Part shown: piece by piece, positions 1 to 5,462 of the stretch
Position numbering within the stretch: position 1 is the stretch's first letter
How the letters are laid out: every line of letters begins with the position of its first letter
Origin: JAWUVP01 sp034112285
Lineage (GTDB): Bacteria > Pseudomonadota > Gammaproteobacteria > JABDGN01
Assembly: GCA_034112285.1 (NCBI GenBank)
Contig: JAWUVP010000090.1
Location: 1-10,626 of the forward strand
Direction of reading: 5' to 3'
DNA: 10,626 bases
Notes under the pieces: model-generated
Databases searched by the model: none
Seen by the model: the letters and a program-made list of their open reading frames with translations, nothing else
What the model was told of the DNA's origin: nothing
Translations under genes and position numbers: made by a program

Positions 1-971
1 ATGAGCTTAAGACCTTGGGCATTGAGGTGGCCATTGCGTTAGTGCAAGATCGCCAAGCGGTGATTGCAGCCGAACATTGGGAGAGGTTTGTGCGCGCTGT
101 GATTCCCAAGGTGCATGACAAAGTAATTTGGTGCGAAGTAGGGCATGCGATTAATCGCGTGAAATGGGGTGTTTGGACGGCGAAAGAATACCGAAAATTA
201 TTTATGGCTGTTTATAACGCGGCTAAAAAATATCCTCACTTAAAGTTAATTGCCCCGGCGGTGATTGATTTCGAGTGGTATCGCATAGTAGATGCTTTGC
301 GTTGTTTGCCGCGCAATATTTCACTTTATGCGGTGAGCCAACATCTTTATGTGGACCGGCGTGGCGCGCCTGAAAATGTTCAAGGGCGTTATTCAACCTT
401 GGAGAAATGCGCGTTGAGTAAGGCTATTGCCGTTCAACAAAAAAATTGTGCTGATCGGTTTATTATTTCTGAAGTGAATTGGCCCTTACAAGATACCGGC
501 ATTTATTCGCCCATTGGCTCACCTTACACCGCGCCACAATGGTTTGCCGATAGGCCGGGCGAAACCGAGCTGGATTATGCCAGTTATTTAATTCGTTACT
601 GCGCCATTGCGCTTTGCTCCGGGTTTGCACACAGTATTTTTGTGTGGCGTTTATCTGCTCATGGTTTTGGCTTGGTCGATGACTTAGACAATTTTCGTCC
701 TCGCCCAGCATTTTATGCGTTACAAACTTGGTTAGCACGTTTGCACAACAATCAATTTGTTGCCCGCTTGTCAAGCCCCAGTCATTGTTATTTGCTGCAT
801 TTTAAGGGGGCAGTCGAGTGCCTTTTAGCTTGGACGACCGAAGCGCAATATGTTTGGTCGCAGCCGTGGAGTGCGGTTAAGACTTATTCATTAACGGGTG
901 AAATATTGTCGCTGCCAGATGCAGATGTTATATTAACGCCTCAGCCCATTTACATATGTAAGGAATCTTAG
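1..971 (+). CDS. Putative TIM-barrel (clan GH-A-like) glycosidase, 5' end missing
   Basis: The frame is open from the left edge (reading from base 3) to the TAG at 969-971, so the true start lies upstream; the TTG at base 15 is only the first possible start codon inside the window. Numbering from that TTG, the protein has CEVGHAINR (Glu41) and IISEVNWP (Glu153). Two glutamates at the ends of presumed beta strands about 112 residues apart fit the acid/base and nucleophile positions of strands 4 and 7 in clan GH-A glycosidases, and this also implies that strands 1-3 lie outside the window. A tryptophan-rich stretch (HSIFVWRLSAHGFG) follows. I see no signal peptide or membrane segment in the visible part. 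The stop codon shares one base with the start of the DUF6165 gene, so the two are co-translated. The substrate is not recognisable; a role in surface polysaccharide is inferred from the neighbour only. The fold call is a motif judgement and could be wrong. Confidence 0.55.
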   Translation, partial: ELKTLGIEVAIALVQDRQAVIAAEHWERFVRAVIPKVHDKVIWCEVGHAINRVKWGVWTAKEYRKLFMAVYNAAKKYPHLKLIAPAVIDFEWYRIVDALRCLPRNISLYAVSQHLYVDRRGAPENVQGRYSTLEKCALSKAIAVQQKNCADRFIISEVNWPLQDTGIYSPIGSPYTAPQWFADRPGETELDYASYLIRYCAIALCSGFAHSIFVWRLSAHGFGLVDDLDNFRPRPAFYALQTWLARLHNNQFVARLSSPSHCYLLHFKGAVECLLAWTTEAQYVWSQPWSAVKTYSLTGEILSLPDADVILTPQPIYICKES

Positions 972-1360
972 TGGAAATTTTAGTCAACACATCTTTAGGT
1001 GAATTAGTGGATAAACTCACTATTCTTGAAATAAAACAGCAAAAAATCACTGCCGCCGATAAGTTGCTCAATGTTAATAATGAGCTCACTATTTTACAAT
1101 CCATCGTCGATGGCTTGGCGCTTGATGCTAGCGTGTTGGAACCTTTTCAATCTCAACTCAAAACTATAAACGAACAATTATGGAAAATTGAAGATGATAT
1201 TCGTGATAAAGAAGCGGTGAGTGATTTTGGTGAGGAATTTATTGAGCTGGCGCGTTCGGTGTATATTACGAATGATAAGCGTGCGGCGGTGAAGAAGATG
1301 CTTAATCGGGAGTTTGGGTCTGAGTTGGTGGAAGAGAAGTCATATCAACAATATAGTTGA
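971..1360 (+). CDS. DUF6165 family protein
   Basis: This is a 129-residue protein starting with GTG at 971, whose G is also the last base of the upstream TAG. AAGGAA at 960-965 is a well-placed ribosome binding site, which supports this start. The sequence shows the family hallmarks as I recall them: an N-terminal LGELVDKLTILEIKQQKI block, a central LWKIEDDIRDKE block, RSVYITNDKRAAVKKMLN, and the C-terminal LVEEKSYQQY. It is mostly helical and charged, with no signal peptide or membrane segment. DUF6165 proteins are often encoded among lipopolysaccharide or glycan genes, but their biochemical role is not established, so no function is assigned. It is probably the last gene of its operon, since the next 437 bases hold no gene. 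Confidence 0.85.
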   Translation: MEILVNTSLGELVDKLTILEIKQQKITAADKLLNVNNELTILQSIVDGLALDASVLEPFQSQLKTINEQLWKIEDDIRDKEAVSDFGEEFIELARSVYITNDKRAAVKKMLNREFGSELVEEKSYQQYS

Positions 1361-1368
1361 GGGGTGGC

Positions 1369-1498
1369 AGGCTTTGGGGTTTGCGCGATGAACGCCACCT
1401 TTTCAAGCCACGCCGTGAATACGTCCCTGTAGGCTCCGCGCCGGCGTCCTGCCGGCGAGGGGCTTGAAAAGGTAGCCTTCATCGCGCCCGCAAAGCCT
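1369..1498. repeat. Large imperfect palindrome with nested GC hairpin
   Basis: The left arm (1369-1409) and right arm (1461-1498) are reverse complements over about 38 bases with a few mismatches and a 3-base length difference; the blocks ACCTTTTCAAGCC and GCGCGATGAA are matched in both. In the centre lies a perfect 7-bp GC hairpin (1439-1445 with 1451-1457, loop GTCCT). The central bases around GTGAATACGTCCCTGTAGG resemble dispersed palindromic elements I recall from other gammaproteobacterial genomes, which I cannot verify here. It starts 8 bases after the DUF6165 stop, so it could end or protect that transcript. Confidence 0.75.
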
Positions 1499-1516
1499 GT
1501 GGGGTGGGAGGGAGAA

Positions 1517-1638
1517 GGAGCTCGCTGCGCTCGGATGTTTTTGATTTTTTCTTCGTCGCTTTGCTTCTTGAAAAAGAGGAGCCCGCTGCGCTTGGTTATT
1601 TTGATTTTTTCTTTGTCGCGTTGCTTCTTGAAAAAAGA
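1517..1638. repeat. Two tandem copies of a ~60-bp unit
   Basis: Copy 1 (1517-1577) and copy 2 (1578-1638) align with one single-base gap and a handful of substitutions. Shared blocks include GCTGCGCT, TTTTGATTTTTTCTT, TTGCTTCTTGAAAAA and a leading GGAG. Each copy is GC-rich at its left and T-rich in its middle. There is no coding signal and no recognisable function. Confidence 0.75.
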
Positions 1639-1645
1639 GAAAGTA

Positions 1646-1750
1646 CGTCGTTGCGAGGAGCGTAGCGACGTGGCAATCTTCTGGACAACGCTGAATTTAA
1701 GATATTGGCCTGTGCCTGTGGTGCGCGTCGTTACGCTCCTCGCAACGACG
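1646..1750. repeat. 25-bp inverted repeat pair, MITE-like
   Basis: The arms 1646-1670 and 1726-1750 are reverse complements with one mismatch in 25, separated by 55 bases. Each arm is itself nearly self-complementary (CGTCG at one end, CGACG at the other), so both can form small hairpins. The core GCGAGGAGCGTAGCGACGTG followed by GCAATCTT belongs to a type of dispersed repeat I recall from many bacterial genomes, including intracellular ones. No transposase is present, so a non-autonomous element or its remnant is the likeliest reading. Confidence 0.75.
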
Positions 1751-1797
1751 ATATAGGGACGAAGGGATTTGGTTTCTTGGGCGCGACTTCTTGGTGT

Positions 1798-2970
1798 TTA
1801 GCTATCAATTACAATGTTCGCTGTGTATTGGTAATTGACCAATTCTATGGCGCCAATTTCTTGCTCTTGTTGACCACCGTATACAATATAGCCTTTGGGC
1901 GCGCGTTCATCTAGCAACGTCATATAGCGCTTTAATCCGGCGCCATATTCTTTTTGATAGGTTTGTCCCGATTTGACTTCTATAGGTGTTAACTGGTGTC
2001 CTTGTTGGTACACGATATCAACTTCCAATTGTGATTTGTCGCGATAATAAAACACGTTGGGCGCTAAGCCTTGGTTGGCACGTTTTTTAAGTATCTCTAG
2101 CAGCACCATGTTTTCAAATAGTCGTCCTCTGGCAGGATCGCGTTCGAGCTGTTGTTCGGTTTCTATACCTAATAAATAACTGGCTAAGCCGACGTCTGCA
2201 AAATAGAGTTTTGGGGTTTTGGTAAGGCGTTTACCAACATTTTCATAGAGCGGTGCGAGGCGATAAATAATATAGGATGCCTCCAGCACGCTAAGCCAAG
2301 CGTTAATGGTTGTTGCCGAAACACCGGTTTCATTGGCTAGATTGTTGGTGTTTAACGGGCAAGCAACTCTGCCTGCACAAAGGCGCATGAATTTTTGAAA
2401 TGAGGTTAAGTCTTTTAAATTGATGAGCTGGCGAACATCGCGCTCTAGATAGGTCTGCGTGTAGTTGGCATAATATTTTGTTGGCTCTAAGGTTGCTTGG
2501 TAGAGTTTAGGAAAACCACCACGTAGGATGTTCTGGTCAATATTTTGTGAGATGTTATTTTCATTCAATTCGGCCAGCGATAAAGGATACAGTTTTAATA
2601 TCGCGGTTCGCCCTGCTAATGATTGGCTGATTGATTCTTGTAGAGCGAGTTGGTGTGAGCCGGTTAAAATAAATAGCCCCATTTCTTGGCTTTCATCAAC
2701 CGTGGTCTGTATGTAAGACAATAAGCTAGGGACTCGTTGAATTTCATCAATAATTGCACCTGAAGGATAGCGGGCTAAAAATCGGCGGGGATCTTCTTCT
2801 GCAAGTGTGCGTTCATCAATGTTTTCTAAGTTAACATAGGCTTTATCAGGATAACAGACACGCACCAAAGTGGTTTTTCCTGTTTGACGCATGCCCACAA
2901 CGGTGACAACGGGGTACATTTTCCCCATGTTTGTTAACTCTGTTGTCATTTCACGTTTTAGGAGTGCCAT
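1798..2970 (-). CDS. AAA family ATPase with DUF4143 C-terminal domain
   Basis: This is a 390-residue protein if begun at the ATG at 2968-2970 (MALLKREMTTEL, as in relatives that open with a KRE motif). ATGs at 2995-2997 and 2989-2991 are also possible and would add up to 9 residues. Walker A is GMRQTGKTT (26-34), Walker B is AIIDEI (72-77), and FILTGSHQ near 100-107 is the sensor-1 region, followed by LAGRT. Residues about 206-238 (NTNNLANETGVSATTINAWL and what follows) look like a winged helix-turn-helix. The C-terminal DUF4143 part holds YFADVGLASYLLG, then Glu286 (FENMV), Asp318 (EVDIV) and EVK at 331-333, a spacing like the PD-(D/E)XK nuclease core. These COG1373-type ATPases are common, patchily distributed and without an assigned cellular role. 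The gene stands alone between a repeat-filled gap and the waa operon, which suggests an acquired accessory gene. A large palindrome covers its promoter. Confidence 0.9.
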   Translation of the reverse strand: MALLKREMTTELTNMGKMYPVVTVVGMRQTGKTTLVRVCYPDKAYVNLENIDERTLAEEDPRRFLARYPSGAIIDEIQRVPSLLSYIQTTVDESQEMGLFILTGSHQLALQESISQSLAGRTAILKLYPLSLAELNENNISQNIDQNILRGGFPKLYQATLEPTKYYANYTQTYLERDVRQLINLKDLTSFQKFMRLCAGRVACPLNTNNLANETGVSATTINAWLSVLEASYIIYRLAPLYENVGKRLTKTPKLYFADVGLASYLLGIETEQQLERDPARGRLFENMVLLEILKKRANQGLAPNVFYYRDKSQLEVDIVYQQGHQLTPIEVKSGQTYQKEYGAGLKRYMTLLDERAPKGYIVYGGQQEQEIGAIELVNYQYTANIVIDS

Positions 2971-3017
2971 CTTTAGTGTCCATTTTTGCATTATCAAGGC
3001 TCAAGTTTACCAGATTT

Positions 3018-3063
3018 ATCATAAGCGGACAAATCAAAAGTTGAACTTTGTATTTGTCCGCTT
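3018..3063 (-). promoter_or_regulatory. Probable ATPase promoter with 41-bp operator-like palindrome
   Basis: Bases 3023-3063 form a palindrome centred on 3043 in which 18 of 20 base pairs match: outer arms AAGCGGACAAAT (3023-3034) and ATTTGTCCGCTT (3052-3063), and a perfect inner AAGTTGAACTT. On the minus strand a TATGAT box (3018-3023) abuts it, so the palindrome would cover the -35 and spacer of a promoter firing near base 3011 towards the ATPase gene; the -35 match is poor. This is the placement expected of a repressor or autoregulatory site. It lies 100 bases past the waaC stop without a T tract, so a terminator role is less likely. Confidence 0.5.
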
Positions 3064-3162
3064 GTTGGGTTTTGTCTTTTATATCAATAAGTTACGATGG
3101 CTGTTGAAGCCTTTGTGGGTGAGGTTTCGTGCTAAACACCCTAGAATCGATCTTAAGTGGCG

Positions 3163-4185
3163 TTATTGCTCCAATAACTGCTTCAATTTAGAAGCCACCA
3201 ATGCCGGCGGTAAGGTTTGAAAACAGGCCGGCTCAACTTTTGCTGGCCCTTGATAATGACACTGCTTCTTGCGACAAGGCGCACAGTCAAACTGCGCTTG
3301 TAGATGTATTTGTTTAGCGCCACGGGTGCCAATTTGTTCTGGATCTGTTGGGCCATATAACACTACGCTGGGTTTATCTAAGGCGGCGGCCAAATGTGAG
3401 AGGCCGGTATCTACACTGACAATGGCGGTGCAGTGTGCCATTATTTGCATGATTTGGGTTAAGGTGGTTGAGGTGAGCATTTGAGCGTTGTTTGCTGCGC
3501 CAATAATTTTTTGCACCATTGCTTGTTCTGAGGCGTAGCCGCCTGGTAGTAGAATATTTTGTTCGGGTAGGCTGGCAATTAATTGCTGCCAATACGTGAC
3601 GGGCCATAGTTTGGTTTCCCAGGTGGTGTTGGGAATAAACAGATAGTATTGCTGGGGTAAGTCTAGGGTTGGGCGAGGTACCAGAGTGGTGTTCAAGCCA
3701 TAGTTTATGGTGTTCGCGTCATAAGTGTAGTCTAGCGCTTTTGCAAACAGTTCTCGAATGCGCTCAATCGCGTGTAAGTTTTTGCTGACGGCCACTTTGT
3801 GTTGGTAAAACCAGCTTGCCATGGCTTCACGTATTGAATGGCGGTTGTAGCCTGCGCGTGGACCGCGTGCGCCGAAGCTTAAAAATACACTTTTTAATAA
3901 GCCTTGTGCATCAATAATAAGATCGTATTTTTCAGCTTTCAGCTCACGCTTGAAAGCGCGCCAAGGTTTTGAAAACAGTAAGCCTAACTTGCGCTTGCGC
4001 AGTTGGCGAAAGGCAATGGGAATAACGCGCGTTACCGCTGGGTGCCAGGCGGGAATTTCGGCAAAGGCTTTTTCTACCACCCAATGAAACTCAATGTTGG
4101 GTAGGGCTTTTTGTGCATCGGTGAGTGCTGGCAAGGTGTGTAGCACATCGCCCATTGATGAGGTTTTTATCACTAATACCTTCAT
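3163..4185 (-). CDS. waaC: ADP-heptose:LPS heptosyltransferase I
   Basis: WaaC adds the first L-glycero-D-manno-heptose from ADP-heptose to Kdo of lipid A-Kdo at the inner face of the inner membrane. The protein has 340 residues (E. coli WaaC about 320) and is a GT-B glycosyltransferase of family GT9. The N-terminal MKVLVIKTSSMGDVLHTLPA carries the conserved Asp13 of the acceptor-binding loop. TTWETKLWP (188-195) and VDTGLSHLAAALDKPSV (258-274) with YGPTDP (277-282) are the ADP-heptose-binding half. A four-cysteine cluster near the C terminus (Cys301, 304, 309, 321) could hold a metal. The start overlaps the waaF stop by four bases (ATGA), with AGAGG about 10 bases upstream. It is the last gene of the glnE-waaC operon; no waaG or waaP follows, the next gene being the unrelated ATPase. 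Confidence 0.93.
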   Translation of the reverse strand: MKVLVIKTSSMGDVLHTLPALTDAQKALPNIEFHWVVEKAFAEIPAWHPAVTRVIPIAFRQLRKRKLGLLFSKPWRAFKRELKAEKYDLIIDAQGLLKSVFLSFGARGPRAGYNRHSIREAMASWFYQHKVAVSKNLHAIERIRELFAKALDYTYDANTINYGLNTTLVPRPTLDLPQQYYLFIPNTTWETKLWPVTYWQQLIASLPEQNILLPGGYASEQAMVQKIIGAANNAQMLTSTTLTQIMQIMAHCTAIVSVDTGLSHLAAALDKPSVVLYGPTDPEQIGTRGAKQIHLQAQFDCAPCRKKQCHYQGPAKVEPACFQTLPPALVASKLKQLLEQ

Positions 4186-5201
4186 GGTAACAAGGCCTCT
4201 AAAGCGCTCAGTACTTGTGCTGGTTTAATGCCGGTTAAGCATGCCAAATGCTCATTGCCTGATAAAGGACATTCTCGTTTAAAACACGGGCTGCATGCCA
4301 AGCCTAAGCGTATTATTTTTGCTTGCTCACAGGCCGGTGGGGTGTAAGTGGGGGAGGTTGAGCCATAAACGGCAACCAGTGGCACTTGCACGGCGGCGGC
4401 TAGATGCATTAAACCTGAGTCATTACAGACGGCGGCACGGCTTAGCGCCAGCAAGTCGATGGCTTCTAATAAGTTGGTTTTGCCGGTTAAATCTGTACAG
4501 GCGCCCTCGGTTTCTTGCAAAATGGTCTGTGCGGCAGCTTGCTCATTAGCAGTGCCAAAAATCCAGACCTGCCATTGCTTAGCTAAATAATGCTGTGCAA
4601 TTTGTGCATAATATTTTGCCGGCCAACGTTTTGCGGGGCCATATTCTGCCCCTGGACAGAGTGCTAAAATGGGCTTGTCCGTTGATAGGTTTAGTCGCTG
4701 TGTACAGGTTTGTTGATTGGCGATATCAATTTTTAATTGTGGCAACTTTAAGGTTGGCTGCGCGGCGCCATCAGTTAAACCTAAGGCGGCATAACGCGCA
4801 ATTAAGCCTGGGTATGTGTTGGTATCAAGTTTGCGGTGGTCATTGAGCAAACCATAGCGATGCTCACCTAGCCAACCTGTGCGCTTAGCAATGCCGGCAA
4901 ACCAAGGTATGAGTGCAGATTTTAAGGAGTTGGGTAGAATAATGGCCCGCTGGTATCCTGTTTTACGCAGTTGTTTACCTAGCTGCCAGCGGGTGCCCAA
5001 TTGTAATTGGCCATGTTGTAGCGGGGCTTTGATGGCATGCTTAATTTCTGGCATGCGGGTGGCTAATGCGTAAGTGCTTGGGGGGGCCAGCACATCAATC
5101 TCATGATCTTGTGCGTGCAATAAACTATAGAGAGGTTGCGACATCAGCATATCACCGAGCCAAGCGGGGGCGATAACTAGCGTTTTTTGTGGTTCGGACA
5201 T
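4182..5201 (-). CDS. waaF: ADP-heptose:LPS heptosyltransferase II
   Basis: WaaF adds the second heptose to the Hep-Kdo2-lipid A made by WaaC. At 339 residues it is near the family length (E. coli about 348). The GT9/GT-B signatures are complete: VIAPAWLGDMLMSQPL with Asp17, PGAEYGPAKRWP (183-194), TGKTNLLEAIDLLALSRAAV leading to CNDSGLMHLAAA (259-270) and VYGSTSP (278-284). The run AWLGD and the KRWP motif separate it from WaaC-type sequences. Cys303, 306, 311 and 321 form the same C-terminal four-cysteine pattern seen in the neighbouring WaaC. The ATG is six bases after the zinc-ribbon gene stop and has no convincing Shine-Dalgarno sequence, so translation probably depends on coupling to the upstream gene. 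It overlaps waaC by four bases. Confidence 0.93.
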   Translation of the reverse strand: MSEPQKTLVIAPAWLGDMLMSQPLYSLLHAQDHEIDVLAPPSTYALATRMPEIKHAIKAPLQHGQLQLGTRWQLGKQLRKTGYQRAIILPNSLKSALIPWFAGIAKRTGWLGEHRYGLLNDHRKLDTNTYPGLIARYAALGLTDGAAQPTLKLPQLKIDIANQQTCTQRLNLSTDKPILALCPGAEYGPAKRWPAKYYAQIAQHYLAKQWQVWIFGTANEQAAAQTILQETEGACTDLTGKTNLLEAIDLLALSRAAVCNDSGLMHLAAAVQVPLVAVYGSTSPTYTPPACEQAKIIRLGLACSPCFKRECPLSGNEHLACLTGIKPAQVLSALEALLP

Positions 5202-5207
5202 CTGGGT

Positions 5208-5462
5208 TTATCTTGGTGTGTCGGCAGTTCCATCTGCATATTCGACATCTGTTTTAGCTTCTGCCATTGATGCACCAGAAAAATCAGTTAATACGTAATT
5301 GGCGCCACAATATTCGCATTTAGCTTGACCGGTTTTTTCAATCGGCAAAAAAACTTTTGGGTGCGCATCCCATAAGTCTTGCTCAGGCATAGGGCAACTT
5401 AAAGGCAAGTTTGCCGTGGTGACCTGGTAAGTATTTTTTGCACAAGCTTGTTTTGGGCTCAT
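5208..5462 (-). CDS. Small CHCC-type zinc-ribbon protein (zf-CHCC)
   Basis: This is an 84-residue soluble protein whose core matches the zf-CHCC family (bacterial relatives of the mitochondrial complex I subunit NDUFS6). The presumed zinc ligands are Cys23, His34 (in AHPKVFLPIE), Cys49 and Cys52 (KCEYCGANYVL). The acidic tail after residue 60 looks disordered. AAGGAG lies 7 bases before the ATG, inside the end of glnE, and the ATGA overlap with the glnE stop makes the two translationally coupled. In gammaproteobacteria such genes often sit beside waaF or ilvE, but what the stand-alone protein does is not established. A link to respiratory complex I or iron-sulfur assembly is only suggested by the eukaryotic relative. 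Confidence 0.85.
   Translation of the reverse strand: MSPKQACAKNTYQVTTANLPLSCPMPEQDLWDAHPKVFLPIEKTGQAKCEYCGANYVLTDFSGASMAEAKTDVEYADGTADTPR

Larger units (their letters stand above)
1361..1797. other. Repeat-rich gap between convergent genes
   Basis: This 437-base gap separates the ends of the DUF6165 gene (plus) and the ATPase gene (minus). It holds three repeat structures, listed separately, that fill most of 1369-1750. No canonical terminator with a T tract was found for either gene, although the large palindrome at its left end could stop transcription. Open frames across it (for example 1499-1756) translate repeat DNA and have no ribosome binding site or family resemblance, so they are not called. 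Confidence 0.8.

Noticed and set aside
463..774. Open frame of 103 codons on the minus strand within the glycosidase-like gene
   Set aside because: No recognisable motif or ribosome binding site, and it is fully overlapped by a coherent longer frame.
1499..1756. Open frame of 85 codons on the plus strand in the repeat gap
   Set aside because: It lies entirely over the tandem repeat and the inverted repeat pair, lacks a ribosome binding site and has low-complexity sequence.
3023..3063. Terminator for the waaC operon
   Set aside because: The palindrome has almost no loop, no T tract in the waaC direction and begins 100 bases past the stop, so an operator fits better; a terminator role is not fully excluded.
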